This document shows, one piece after another, positions 33,297 through 43,307 of a stretch of DNA of 54,594 nucleotides. The stretch covers positions 1 through 54,594 of the forward strand of contig JAGBZX010000042.1 of assembly GCA_017628025.1 (NCBI GenBank), written 5' to 3'. This DNA is from Kiritimatiellia bacterium (GTDB taxonomy: Bacteria; Verrucomicrobiota; Kiritimatiellia; RFP12; UBA1067). Below the pieces are notes generated by a model, which made no database searches, was not told the origin of the DNA, and saw only the letters and a list, made by a program, of their open reading frames with translations. Position 1 is the stretch's first letter; the number at the start of each line of letters is the position of its first letter. The translations under genes were made by a program, and so were the position numbers.

Positions 33297-36200
33297 TATT
33301 TTTTATTTTCGCCCCACAACAAATCTGCCGCATTCATATAATTATTCCAGTCTTCAAGCAATAGATCGTGCTTACCTTCTCTAACATGAAAAGAGATAGG
33401 TCCTAAAATTTGCGTTCCCGCCTGAGGCATCTTCTCCGGTAATGAAACTTTTTTGTTAAAAATAGACCACACATCTTTAGCGGCTCTTAAACTTTCATAT
33501 TCGCCTTTGGGATCTGCGTGGATATCCTTCGTCGCTACTCCAACAGCAATGGCTCTAGGTGCAATAAGAGAAACAGCTTCATGTTGATCAAACTTTAAAG
33601 TCTTTTCCGTCGCCCAAGATTCTGCAAATGCCTCTGTAAACCAAAATGCATCCTGACAATTATCGCGATGTGACAAATGCGACTCTATGTTTTCACCAAA
33701 TTCTCTTTTATGTAACGCTACACCTCCGCACCCGGAATTATTTGGACAGACCAATCCAAATCTTTCATCAATAGCACCTGCCCAAAGCGCAGTCTTACCA
33801 AGGCGCGAGTGACCAATAACAGCTGCTCGAGAGGCATCAATTCTAGGCTCCAATGTAACGTAATCTAGCATTCGTGACAATCCCCAAGCCCACGCTCCAA
33901 TAGGAGTGTACTTTATCTGTGGCCCGTCAACTAATGACTCATCCATAAAAAGAGCAAAAACCGAACTGCGGCCAACCCCGATAAAATCAGGATAAAAATC
34001 GTGATAGCAAACTGTCGCAACTGCATAACCGCGCTCTATAATTTCTTTATATGGCCATCGCCTAGCTGCTGAACCAACATCATAACCATTTTTTAATATT
34101 GTAAAGTTAGGCCCCTTCATTGATTTTGGTGATGCTTCAAAATCAACCTTGAATTTTATAACATCATTTTCTAATGTTGTAGCGTGGTTGCCTCTAAAAT
34201 TCAATCCGAGAAAGATAGGCGCTGGCGCCTTTGTTTTATTTGGGATATATAATAGCATCGTAGCTTCTAATGTCTTGCCCGTAGTACCTTTAAAACGCAT
34301 CAAAATCTCACGCCTTGTAGCCAAGCCTTCTAACGCATCTTTTTTCTCATTCAAAACCTCATACGTTACATCAGTAGGACTTGGCAATTGATAGCCATAC
34401 TCTCCTATAGCAAGTTTTTCAAGTATTTCTAATCGGCGACTTTCTCTCCATTTTTGGGAATCAACATTTCTACCATCAATTGATTCCAAGGGATCAGACA
34501 ACGTATATTTTGGCACCTTAGTCTCATCAAGATTCCATCTCTTTATTAAAGCGCTTAAACTTGTTCTTTTCCATTCGTTTCTTCGCCCATCAATGCCATA
34601 CTTAACAGGCTCAGCACTAACAGCAGAAATAATATTTTGCGGCGCCGAAAGCAGTTCTTCTCGCCATGATGTTATAAGCTTTGCGTAATGATGCCCCAAT
34701 ATAATCGAAGGACGTTTTTTTACAGTTCTTTTAACTAGAACATTTAATCTTCCCTGCTTAAAGAAATTCGTATAACTCACGCTTATCCATTCCCCTCCTG
34801 TTGGAAAATCAATCTTAACATCCCTTGGCATATGCTCTATGCTTGAATATCCATATGGGAATTTAATCAAAATAGTCTCTTCCTCATCATTGGTACCATT
34901 AATACTGATTGGATTGTCACGAGATTCAGCAGAAATTTGTGGCAATGACACATCCCAGCGCTCGAGATTAAAGCTCATAATCCCAGCATTTTGTGAGGCT
35001 GCTGCAGATACTTTGCATTCATAAGACCTAATTCCTGGATATGAATCAACATCTGTCTTTAATGGACTAATGGCTTTAGCCGATGTAGAAACTTCATCAA
35101 GAACATTCATATAATGCCTAAAGCGATCTTCAGGAAGCATCTCTTTATAACGCTTACGAAATAGCCCAAGCATTGAGCCATAAATAGTTTCGTTATATTT
35201 TAAGTCAGCATCACCTTTTTCATCTAAATCATACTCTAGTTGAATTTTATTTAATTCTTCAAGCCCTTCTAACGACTTTATAAAACCAAACTTTCCATCC
35301 ATTGGATCATAATACTCAGCCCCATCCATAGATGTCGCACCTATTGGAGTATACTCATTTTCTACTCCGATAAAAGCGTTACCTCTAGGCGTCTTTACTA
35401 AGCAAAAAGGCTTTGCATAATAACTTGGATTGGGATAGCTTTCTTTATTAAGTTTTCTTTCTTCTACGCAAGTATCATCGCTATTCTCTGCGAAAACAAC
35501 TTTTGCATCATAGCCCGAACCGTTTAAAAGCGAAACTAGTGTCCTAATATAATCAAGGCGCGAAGCATATCTTTCTTGTAGCACTCTTTCTGGTGCCGTA
35601 ATATGCTTTTCTAGAGGCATTGCATATAGGCCAGGACCTATTACGCGCACATTACGTGCCATAAACTTGCGAATTTCTTCAATAGTTCCCTCAACTTTTT
35701 TACAAGGCTCTACTATTGATGCCTTACGCATTTTCTGCATATGCCTCTGCCAGTTAGCAGCAGATAAAGTATATGAATTTCTCCAGAGCTTACCGGCTGG
35801 CAAATATTGTTCTTCCCTAAGCCTTTTTGGATTTTTAATATCATATATATCAGAATTAATTATTAGTTTTATGCTCTGGGCTGGCTCAAACGAATCAAAA
35901 TACCATGTCTTAAGAAACGGCACCGGAGAATTTCTTATTTTCCTTGCAATCTTAAGTGTAATGATACTACCCTTCTCTACACCTGGCAAATTAACAATCA
36001 ATTTCTTACCTGCTTCATACCTTGGAGATGCTGCCGCCCAGGAAGCATCCATTAGATTAATTTCCTTAGGCGAAAGTTTAAACACCTTGCCTGTTTTATT
36101 TGATACGACAGCATTTAAAACTTCTATTTCAGCAATTGACGGATGGAAATCTATTTCTACCTCAGATGAACTTTTTAAACCGTTATAAGTTAGAACTTCT

Positions 36201-38203
36201 CTAACAAATTCGTTTGTTTCAACCCAGTCATAATCACTTTGCGTGTAAACCTCATATACTTTACTAATTAGTTTGGTGTCTGCATTTTCATTAATATTTC
36301 GCTTAAATATGCAGCTGTCTTTTTCTGTTTTATCAAACTCTTTGAGCGAATTCTTTAGCATGTGATACTCGCTTACGGAAAACTCCATTTTGTTAAGAGT
36401 TAGTGCTCTTCTTAATGACAGCTTACCATTTTTTACATTGAAGTTACGCTCATACACAAAGCCTTCGCCAGCCTTGCCAGAGGTTGGCAGCGATACAACT
36501 TCGCCAGCATATTCTCCTAAATCTATTTCTAGATCTTCTTCAACATGCGCTGTAGTATCTATTACAAGCGGGTATTTACGTTTTTCAAGCGATGTACAAC
36601 CATCAATCAAAACTCTTAATATTCCGATACCTTGAGTTATTAAAGGCAACTTAATCTCAACAAATTTCTCGCCCTTGACAGCCATACCAGGCACTTTAGC
36701 GGTAAGTTTCACTTTAAGAGGCTTTGATGTATCTCGAACCTCTGATGGTTGTATCTCATAATCTATCAATTCTGCAGATGGAGAGAGCTTCTTTAATCGT
36801 TTTTCGAAAAACAAAGCTCTCTCATCTTTCGAAAAACGAGCAAATGCCCCTCTATAGGCAGTATCATTAATTCCTAGGAACGAAATCTCTGAAACGACAA
36901 CCATCCCCGCGTCTTTATTAAGACTAGCGCGTGTTTTTGCAAAAACCGAATTCTCAAGTGGATTAGGAACTCCTGAAACTCTAAGCTCATCTCCCTCGGG
37001 GCGAGCGACTAAGTAACTTAAATTACATAAATATGAAGGCATTGGATCTTTCGTATTTTCATTAGTTGGATCCATTAGCTGCAAGGAGCCATCTTTATTT
37101 TCTAAAGCAACAATCGCATGATTGAAAAACGGCAAAGGTACACTTTCGTCTAATTTTGCTCCAACATTAATTAAAACAGGAAATGCTTTATGGCCTGCAA
37201 TTCTTAGCATTGCTACCAAAAGCGCCGCCTTGTCGCGGCAAACACCATAGCGATTCTCAAATGTAATATTAACATCATGTGGAGCATACCCAGGAGACTT
37301 GTCCTCCATCGTCAACCCCATATAACGAATCTCCTGCGAAACAAATCTAAAAATATTAATAGGCGTTTTTAGTTTTAACGCCATATTCGTAACCGCAGGC
37401 GTCGCCTTCTCAATGTGAGGCAGACTCAAATTCCAATACCAGCGGGAGAAATCCTTCCAATCTCCAACAGTTGACAGAAGTATATGCTGACATTTAGTCC
37501 ATACATCAGGCATACTATCTTCTGGAAACATGCGCGGGGTGTTTGTTGCAGCAAATATATGAACAATCGACCCATCGTCAAGTGTTTTCGTACTCTCAAC
37601 AACATTGCCTATTGGATTACGAACTTTAGCTTTCTTAATAGGCAAAGCTTTAGGTGCAGTAACCTCATAATATGCCGTAATTGATGGGCTAGTGCCTTCA
37701 ATAACAAAACAATCGGCAAATTCATTCTCAACACGACTATTATAAGTCTTTCGTGTAACTTTTAAAGATACAATATCTCCTACCTTAACTCCTGGAACAT
37801 TGCAGACGACCTTCCTATCATGGGGATCGACAATATTGGATTGCATCGACGAATTATCAGTAGTGTCCTTTACTAATTTTGAGATGTCAATTTTATCTAC
37901 AGAACCATCAAGACGCTCTAGTGCAATTTCCTCAAACTTTGCTTCACCATAACGGCGATTATAACTTATCGTTTGTGTGCTTTGTAACTTTCTGCCGCGC
38001 TCTGTAAGAATAAGTATACGCATTTGGGCAACGGAAGTATAAGTGCCATCTATGTTATACTTTACTCTTTCAATATCATCTAGAACGACAACATCAGCAT
38101 TTTGAAGAAACTCTGGCGGTACTTGCGTGCGAGGCGTTTTAGACGCCTCCACAGATAAGACCGCCGTTACCAGAAACGCGACAGAAAGTAAAAAGCTTTT
38201 CAT
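33296..38203 (-). CDS. Giant secreted fusion: two DUF3857/transglutaminase-like modules plus CE15-like esterase
   Basis: The protein has 1635 residues and a signal peptide (1-20). Module 1 (about 35-420) is DUF3857 followed by a transglutaminase core with Cys322 (RYGVCRDKAALLVAMLR), His362 (FFNHAIVAL) and Asp378 (LMDPTNE). Module 2 (about 650-1195) repeats this layout, but the cysteine position reads RYASRLDY, so it is probably inactive. The C-terminal domain (about 1225-1635) resembles glucuronoyl esterases (CE15): GHSRLGKTALWAG with Ser1466, and His1612 in EGKHDLLLEDW. DUF3857 proteins and CE15 enzymes are normally separate, and I know of no such fusion. The frame is continuous over 4.9 kb. 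It starts on the mrp stop (TAATG). Confidence 0.82.
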   Translation of the reverse strand: MKSFLLSVAFLVTAVLSVEASKTPRTQVPPEFLQNADVVVLDDIERVKYNIDGTYTSVAQMRILILTERGRKLQSTQTISYNRRYGEAKFEEIALERLDGSVDKIDISKLVKDTTDNSSMQSNIVDPHDRKVVCNVPGVKVGDIVSLKVTRKTYNSRVENEFADCFVIEGTSPSITAYYEVTAPKALPIKKAKVRNPIGNVVESTKTLDDGSIVHIFAATNTPRMFPEDSMPDVWTKCQHILLSTVGDWKDFSRWYWNLSLPHIEKATPAVTNMALKLKTPINIFRFVSQEIRYMGLTMEDKSPGYAPHDVNITFENRYGVCRDKAALLVAMLRIAGHKAFPVLINVGAKLDESVPLPFFNHAIVALENKDGSLQLMDPTNENTKDPMPSYLCNLSYLVARPEGDELRVSGVPNPLENSVFAKTRASLNKDAGMVVVSEISFLGINDTAYRGAFARFSKDERALFFEKRLKKLSPSAELIDYEIQPSEVRDTSKPLKVKLTAKVPGMAVKGEKFVEIKLPLITQGIGILRVLIDGCTSLEKRKYPLVIDTTAHVEEDLEIDLGEYAGEVVSLPTSGKAGEGFVYERNFNVKNGKLSLRRALTLNKMEFSVSEYHMLKNSLKEFDKTEKDSCIFKRNINENADTKLISKVYEVYTQSDYDWVETNEFVREVLTYNGLKSSSEVEIDFHPSIAEIEVLNAVVSNKTGKVFKLSPKEINLMDASWAAASPRYEAGKKLIVNLPGVEKGSIITLKIARKIRNSPVPFLKTWYFDSFEPAQSIKLIINSDIYDIKNPKRLREEQYLPAGKLWRNSYTLSAANWQRHMQKMRKASIVEPCKKVEGTIEEIRKFMARNVRVIGPGLYAMPLEKHITAPERVLQERYASRLDYIRTLVSLLNGSGYDAKVVFAENSDDTCVEERKLNKESYPNPSYYAKPFCLVKTPRGNAFIGVENEYTPIGATSMDGAEYYDPMDGKFGFIKSLEGLEELNKIQLEYDLDEKGDADLKYNETIYGSMLGLFRKRYKEMLPEDRFRHYMNVLDEVSTSAKAISPLKTDVDSYPGIRSYECKVSAAASQNAGIMSFNLERWDVSLPQISAESRDNPISINGTNDEEETILIKFPYGYSSIEHMPRDVKIDFPTGGEWISVSYTNFFKQGRLNVLVKRTVKKRPSIILGHHYAKLITSWREELLSAPQNIISAVSAEPVKYGIDGRRNEWKRTSLSALIKRWNLDETKVPKYTLSDPLESIDGRNVDSQKWRESRRLEILEKLAIGEYGYQLPSPTDVTYEVLNEKKDALEGLATRREILMRFKGTTGKTLEATMLLYIPNKTKAPAPIFLGLNFRGNHATTLENDVIKFKVDFEASPKSMKGPNFTILKNGYDVGSAARRWPYKEIIERGYAVATVCYHDFYPDFIGVGRSSVFALFMDESLVDGPQIKYTPIGAWAWGLSRMLDYVTLEPRIDASRAAVIGHSRLGKTALWAGAIDERFGLVCPNNSGCGGVALHKREFGENIESHLSHRDNCQDAFWFTEAFAESWATEKTLKFDQHEAVSLIAPRAIAVGVATKDIHADPKGEYESLRAAKDVWSIFNKKVSLPEKMPQAGTQILGPISFHVREGKHDLLLEDWNNYMNAADLLWGENKK

Positions 38204-39003
38204 TATTTAAGTATCTCAGAAAGTTGTTCTATATCGAAAGTTTCAGCCCTTCCCGCATCAACTAGTTGAGTATATTCAGGATTAATAGGTATCGCAACTG
38301 CTGTATCAATGCCATAAAACTTTGCCAGTTCCTCTACTCGAGAAGGCCCGAATACATCAATCTTCTTACCACAATCCTTACATATAACACCGCTCATATT
38401 TTCAACAAGCCCAATAATTTTCTTGTTCATCAATGAGCACATCTTTACTGCTTTACCAACGATTTTTTCAACAAGCTTTTGTGGAGTCGTAACAACTACT
38501 ACGCCATCTACTGGTAAAGACTGAAAAACTGTAAGAGGCACATCGCCCGTACCTGGAGGCATATCAACAAAGAGAATATCTAGCTCTCCCCAGTGAACAT
38601 CAGTCCAAAACTGCTTAACACAGCCTGCAATAACCGGCCCGCGCCAAACGACGGGATCGGCTGGATTTTCTAGAAGCATATCCAAACTCATCACTCTTAT
38701 ACCGCCATTAGTAATTGCTGGCTCTATACCATCCTCGCTTTTATATGCCCCTGAGCCAATGCCAAAAGCCGTAGGAATTGAAGGCCCTGTGACATCAGCA
38801 TCAAGAATACCTACTTTGAGATTCTTTTTCATCGCTGAAACAGCAAGCATCGTTGTCACGAAACTTTTGCCAACACCGCCTTTTCCACTGGCAACTGCTA
38901 TAACGCGGCCTATTTTTGAAGCCTTATTCAGTGGTGCATTAAATGAACAACCTTCTGATTTAGACTTACAATTTGCACAATCATGATTGCAATTCTCGCT
39001 CAT
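38203..39003 (-). CDS. mrp: Mrp/NBP35-family Fe-S cluster carrier ATPase
   Basis: A 266-residue P-loop protein that carries or inserts iron-sulfur clusters. The N-terminus has CNHDCANCKSKSEGC, a Cys-rich segment like that of NBP35 proteins. The ATPase has the deviant Walker A GKGGVGKS, followed by ILDADVTGPSIP, FVDMPPGTGD, and NMSGVICKDCGKKIDVFG with the conserved CxxC for the bridging cluster. The ATG at 39003 is chosen because AAAGGAA lies about nine bases upstream; the longer frame would begin with TTG. It overlaps the preceding gene by about 22 bases. Confidence 0.92.
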   Translation of the reverse strand: MSENCNHDCANCKSKSEGCSFNAPLNKASKIGRVIAVASGKGGVGKSFVTTMLAVSAMKKNLKVGILDADVTGPSIPTAFGIGSGAYKSEDGIEPAITNGGIRVMSLDMLLENPADPVVWRGPVIAGCVKQFWTDVHWGELDILFVDMPPGTGDVPLTVFQSLPVDGVVVVTTPQKLVEKIVGKAVKMCSLMNKKIIGLVENMSGVICKDCGKKIDVFGPSRVEELAKFYGIDTAVAIPINPEYTQLVDAGRAETFDIEQLSEILK

Positions 39004-39898
39004 AATAAACAATTCCTTTCTTTAAATCATTTTCTGTTATACTTGAAGAAGGCTCAAAAACAACATGGTTAACTTCTGTAGCAAATTGCTTTAAAGCCTT
39101 GAAATCAATATTACCTTGACCTGGGGGCAAATGATCATCAAAAAAATCTTTAACGTCATTAACATGCATACCAGCAAAATGCTCTGACTTAGGCAATTTT
39201 CCATCATTCCAACCATATGAGCATCTTACCTTGTCATGCCCAGTATCAAACCACCCGCGAATAAATTTAGACTTAAAATACTCTACTAAATCTATAGTCT
39301 CTTCTTCATTAGGAAAGCCCTCTAAATACGGTAGATTTTCAAACGCCAATGTTACGTCGTTTTTTTCTAGAATCGCAAGCATTGTTTCTAGTTCACGCTT
39401 AAATATCTCAAGCATCTTCCTACCATTTTTACGACGAATCGAAAGAGCCTTCTTTAGTTCGTTGTTGTACTTAATACTAGTAACGCTCTTTTCTACTGAA
39501 AACAGTTCTGAAAGCGTAGTAGATGATCTTTGGCGAAACAAACTAGAAAAACCAACTCGACCTGCGTGAAGAACTAATGTTTTAGCACCTATTGACGAGG
39601 TAAATTCTATATTCTTAACCACGAATGCCTTTGCTAACGCCCTATCGGATTTTGCAAATGATGCTAACGAATAAAGTTCAGGATATCCACATGGCGCTGA
39701 AATTGGCACGGGACAAAACGCATGAACACTCTCAACAGGTATTTGATTAGCTCTCGTTAATATCCCCTCTACTTGCTTTGGTGTTGTGTGAAAGCCTAGT
39801 TCTAGAGCATTAAAACCTAACTCAATAGCCTTATCGGCTATTTCTTGGCCGTTATCAATTCTACGATTACACCAATTTGTAGACAAAGAGAGCTTCAT
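38981..39898 (-). CDS. Sugar phosphate isomerase/epimerase-like TIM barrel (AP endonuclease 2 superfamily)
   Basis: A 305-residue xylose-isomerase-like TIM barrel. Conserved metal-site candidates are His and Glu residues in SVHAFCP, KTLVLHAGRV, VTLAFENLP, RGWFDTGHDK, FAGMHVND and HVVFEPSSS. These enzymes act on sugars, inositols or similar polyols; the exact substrate cannot be read from the sequence. It is translationally coupled to holB (ATGA at 39898-39895). No signal peptide is present, so it is cytoplasmic. Confidence 0.82.
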   Translation of the reverse strand: MKLSLSTNWCNRRIDNGQEIADKAIELGFNALELGFHTTPKQVEGILTRANQIPVESVHAFCPVPISAPCGYPELYSLASFAKSDRALAKAFVVKNIEFTSSIGAKTLVLHAGRVGFSSLFRQRSSTTLSELFSVEKSVTSIKYNNELKKALSIRRKNGRKMLEIFKRELETMLAILEKNDVTLAFENLPYLEGFPNEEETIDLVEYFKSKFIRGWFDTGHDKVRCSYGWNDGKLPKSEHFAGMHVNDVKDFFDDHLPPGQGNIDFKALKQFATEVNHVVFEPSSSITENDLKKGIVYYERELQS

Positions 39899-40683
39899 GT
39901 CGATGGGAAAGAAATTTTGTCAACCATTAACGATATAACCATCTCATCGCCAAGTGAACGAGTACTTCTTTGAAACGCCTCTTCAACAACCTCTATATTA
40001 CGAGAACCCTTTGCAACATCTAGCAAACCATCAACCAGCCACTGCCTCATCACACCCATTACAGTAGCATAAAAGCGGCGTTTAATTATAGCTGTATCTG
40101 CTTGATTTTCAACACCATCTTTTAATGACTCTAGATAATCAGAAAGTTTCTGTGCTAACGTTTCTCTTGCTGCAGAACCAACAGGATATGGCGCAGTAAA
40201 TAGCGAGCAAACAGCCTCGCGTTCTTCATTATGAAGAGCTCTATCTCGTCGCGGCAAATCTATGCGCTGACATCTGGAAACTATCGTTGGTAGGCAATCA
40301 TCAGGATTGTCGGTCAAAAGAAGATACATCGTCATCGAAGTAGGCTCTTCTAGACTTTTTAGAAAAGCATTAGCTGCTTCAACGGTAAAACGATCTGCGC
40401 CTTTAATAATGCCGAGTTTCCAACCTCCAGAAAAAGATGTTACCGACATCGCATCTAAAAAGCCTTCTTTAATAGTCTTAACTTTTATCGTGCGAGTAAC
40501 TCCTGTAGGCTCAACGGTGCTTATATCAGGATGGTCTACAGAACCGTCAAAAAGTTTACCTGCAACTAGACGCGCGAAATCTTCTGCGCTCCCAGGCAAA
40601 TCTCCGCATACTAGAAACCCCCTATTGGCTCTACCTGCGTCAATAGCTCTACACATCAAACTAAATGCTTCAGATGTGTCCAT
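39895..40683 (-). CDS. holB: DNA polymerase III delta-prime-like clamp-loader subunit
   Basis: A 262-residue AAA+-like protein. The stretch from AANAFLKSLEEPTSMTMYLLLTDNPD (quoted in part: FLKSLEEPTSMTMYLLLT) to LPTIVSRCQRIDL is diagnostic of delta prime and gamma subunits, with the SRC motif of the clamp loader. The P-loop position reads GDLPGSAEDF and lacks the Gly-Lys-Ser/Thr, so it does not hydrolyse ATP, as is usual for delta prime. It is shorter than E. coli HolB. The start at 40683 lies within the tmk coding region, six bases after GGAG; tmk-holB neighbours are common in bacteria. Confidence 0.87.
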   Translation of the reverse strand: MDTSEAFSLMCRAIDAGRANRGFLVCGDLPGSAEDFARLVAGKLFDGSVDHPDISTVEPTGVTRTIKVKTIKEGFLDAMSVTSFSGGWKLGIIKGADRFTVEAANAFLKSLEEPTSMTMYLLLTDNPDDCLPTIVSRCQRIDLPRRDRALHNEEREAVCSLFTAPYPVGSAARETLAQKLSDYLESLKDGVENQADTAIIKRRFYATVMGVMRQWLVDGLLDVAKGSRNIEVVEEAFQRSTRSLGDEMVISLMVDKISFPST

Positions 40684-41291
40684 ACATCACTCCAAACATT
40701 ATCAACACTTTGCGCAGCATCAACAACAATAAACCTATCTGGTTCTGCTTGAGCTAATTTATTAAACCCATCTCTAACACGCTGATGAAAATCGCTACCT
40801 GCTAACTCTATTCTATCAGCATTAGTATTAGTAGCCGCCTCTCGCTTACGCATCCTTAAAAGAGATACCTCTTGAGGTATATTAAGTAGAATCGTATAAT
40901 CTGGCTTAAGATTACCGCAAGCAAGATTATTCATCGTTGCGATAAGATTTACATCTATGCCTCTGCCATAGCCTTGGTAAGCTATAGTTGAATCTGAAAA
41001 ACGATCTGAGATAACATGAATACCTTTTTCAAGTGCTGGCTTTATTATTTTTTCAACTAACTGCGCGCGCGCGGCTAAAAACAGCATTAGCTCGGCTTGA
41101 TCAACTGGCGGATCAAGGCTAAAATCTTTTAATAGCCTACGCGCCTCTTCGCCAAGCGCAGTTCCACCAGGTTCTCTAACTGAAATGTACTTAACTTTGT
41201 ATTTGTCAAATTCGGCACATAGCCTACTTATCTGAGTAGACTTACCTGCGCCTTCGCCGCCTTCAAAAGTTATAAAAACACCTCTTGCCAT
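40656..41291 (-). CDS. tmk: Thymidylate kinase
   Basis: A 211-residue kinase that converts dTMP to dTDP. The P-loop is FEGGEGAGKST (9-19), followed by VREPGGTALGEEAR, and the DR/S-YQGxGR motif appears as SDRFSDSTIAYQGYGRG. The C-terminal lid region (MRKREAATNTNADRIE) holds few basic residues. The last 28 bases overlap holB. Obg lies four bases upstream, which suggests a shared transcript. Confidence 0.95.
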   Translation of the reverse strand: MARGVFITFEGGEGAGKSTQISRLCAEFDKYKVKYISVREPGGTALGEEARRLLKDFSLDPPVDQAELMLFLAARAQLVEKIIKPALEKGIHVISDRFSDSTIAYQGYGRGIDVNLIATMNNLACGNLKPDYTILLNIPQEVSLLRMRKREAATNTNADRIELAGSDFHQRVRDGFNKLAQAEPDRFIVVDAAQSVDNVWSDVWTHLKHLV

Positions 41292-41295
41292 AGCA

Positions 41296-42453
41296 TTAGT
41301 GTATATTACCGCGCGAAGGATGACTCTTGGCCTTGGGCTTATCTAATTTCAAGAATGTTGCAAATTTAATTGCCTCAGCCGGAATCTCATCACCGGAAGT
41401 ATCTGGAATATCTTTAAGATCTGGAGTATCTGCGTGGGTATGATGAAACTTTCTCTGAGGATTTACAATTTTGCGAAGAGCATCGCGAAGCTCTTCTAAC
41501 CCATCACCAGTAGAACATGATATCTTAATTGGCTTTATACCTGTTTCTTTAACAAAACGCTTAAGATTCTTAGCAGCTTCAGGAGTATCGATTTTATTTG
41601 CCACTACTAGACTAGGACGATCAGCAAGCTCTTGTGAAAACTCTTTTATTTCAGCTAATAAAACCTTGTAGTCATCCCACGGATTACGATTATCAGTACC
41701 AGCAATATCTATCACATACAACAGAACTCTGCTGCGCTCAAGATGCTTTAGAAATGCTAAGCCCAATCCAACGCCTTTTGCAGCTCCCTCAATTATACCA
41801 GGAACATCTGCCATACGAATACTAGCATAATCATCGTATGAGATCGTCCCAACAACAGGATTTAATGTTGTAAATGGATAACTAGCGATTTTAGGCGTAG
41901 CTGAAGAAAGCTTAGATAAAAGGCTAGACTTTCCTGCATTTGGAAAACCAAGTAGTCCGACGTCTGCTATGGTTTTAAGCTCCAATCTAAACCTACGCTC
42001 CTCTGCCGCCCCTCCTGGCGTATGTTCTGTCGGAGCTTGGTTAACGGATGATTTAAAATGTACATTTCCATAGCCGCCAGCACCACCTTTTGCGACGATG
42101 ACAGATTGACCAGGCTCTGTAATATCAGCTACTGGCATATCAGTTTCCGCATCATAAATTTCCGTTCCAAGCGGCACTGGAATCACTAGATCCTTACCAC
42201 GCTTACCAAACATCTTGCGTCCTTGGCCAGGCCCACCATCCTGGGCAAAACATTTTGGATCGTAATAAAGAGAAAGAAGTGAATTTACATGCTCAGATGC
42301 TTTAAAAACGACATCTCCGCCGCGTCCGCCGTCACCACCATCGGGACCCCCAAACTCAACCAGCGCCTCTCTTCTAAAGGACATCGAGCCGTCTCCGCCC
42401 TTTCCAGAGCGTACAATTACTTCAACGCTATCTACAAACATCTTCGCCTTCAT
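41296..42453 (-). CDS. obg: GTPase Obg (CgtA)
   Basis: A 385-residue ribosome-associated GTPase for 50S assembly. The N-terminal glycine-rich Obg fold (about 1-160) shows GGDGSMSFRRE, GPDGGDGGRGGDV and AKGGAGGYGN. The G domain has GFPNAGKSSLL (G1), FTTLNPVVG (G2), ADVPGIIEGA (G3), NKID (G4) and SCSTGDG (G5). The C-terminal 50 residues are hydrophilic with several histidines and do not look like the OCT domain. It overlaps nnrD by ATGA. Confidence 0.96.
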   Translation of the reverse strand: MKAKMFVDSVEVIVRSGKGGDGSMSFRREALVEFGGPDGGDGGRGGDVVFKASEHVNSLLSLYYDPKCFAQDGGPGQGRKMFGKRGKDLVIPVPLGTEIYDAETDMPVADITEPGQSVIVAKGGAGGYGNVHFKSSVNQAPTEHTPGGAAEERRFRLELKTIADVGLLGFPNAGKSSLLSKLSSATPKIASYPFTTLNPVVGTISYDDYASIRMADVPGIIEGAAKGVGLGLAFLKHLERSRVLLYVIDIAGTDNRNPWDDYKVLLAEIKEFSQELADRPSLVVANKIDTPEAAKNLKRFVKETGIKPIKISCSTGDGLEELRDALRKIVNPQRKFHHTHADTPDLKDIPDTSGDEIPAEAIKFATFLKLDKPKAKSHPSRGNIH

Positions 42454-43307
42454 GCGCCTTGAACCTCCAATTGAACGCGCAGAGAACCAATCTCTGCCGC
42501 TATGTTTGCTATTGATGGGTCACGTAGCATTTCGACAACATTGTCAGAGGCTTGCGAATGAAGCCATACTGCGCTAGAAGCAGCTAAGAATGGGTCGCCT
42601 TTTAAGTACGACCACCTAGCCGCTATCACTCCTGCTAGCAAATCGCCCATACCCCCCATAGCCATAAAGGGATTTCCAGCTGTATTTTCAAACACGCGCT
42701 GTCCATCCATAGAAACAACGAGTGTTTTTTCACTTTTTAATACGACTGTTGCGCCGTATCTATCAGCAATTGCTCGCGCAGCACCAATGCGGTCACTCGT
42801 CACTTCCGCACAAGCACAACCCAATAGGCGAGCAGCCTCACCTTCGTGAGGAGTAAGAATAATTTCCTGACCGGCAACAGGATCGTAGCCTTCATTTTTA
42901 GCATACCAACCTGCAAGAACACTTAATGCATCAGCATCTAGCACAAAACGACCCGAAGAGCCTGATAGAAGCCTTGAAATCGTAACCTCAGAGGAGACTG
43001 ACATCCCTAGCCCCATGCCTGCAGCACAAACATCTGCTCGCGGCGGAACACAGCTTTGAGTCAACTTCGTAAATGTAGCTTCAGGAAGTAGCGCACCAGA
43101 AGATATACGAGAGGCATCTGGCACGACAAGATGAACTAACCCCGCTCCAGCAGCCCTAGAGCCCAAACCAGCGATAACAGGGGCGTGTATATAGTGAGAA
43201 GAACCACCTACGACACTAACTGTCCCAACTTGGCGCTTATGTACATTAAACGGCCGCTTAGGAAATGTCCCGCTAATCTGCGAAGGTAATCTAGATATGT
43301 CAAACAT
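42450..43307 (-). CDS. nnrD: ADP-dependent (S)-NAD(P)H-hydrate dehydratase
   Basis: A 285-residue ribokinase-like enzyme that repairs hydrated NAD(P)H. Motifs: KRQVGTVSVVGGS near the start, VLDADALSVLAG, ILTPHEGEAARL and the nucleotide site NPFMAMGGMGDLLAGVI. The epimerase domain NnrE, which is often fused at the N-terminus, is absent, so this is the dehydratase alone; the epimerase gene is not in the window. It overlaps tadB by eight bases. Confidence 0.93.
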   Translation of the reverse strand: MFDISRLPSQISGTFPKRPFNVHKRQVGTVSVVGGSSHYIHAPVIAGLGSRAAGAGLVHLVVPDASRISSGALLPEATFTKLTQSCVPPRADVCAAGMGLGMSVSSEVTISRLLSGSSGRFVLDADALSVLAGWYAKNEGYDPVAGQEIILTPHEGEAARLLGCACAEVTSDRIGAARAIADRYGATVVLKSEKTLVVSMDGQRVFENTAGNPFMAMGGMGDLLAGVIAARWSYLKGDPFLAASSAVWLHSQASDNVVEMLRDPSIANIAAEIGSLRVQLEVQGA

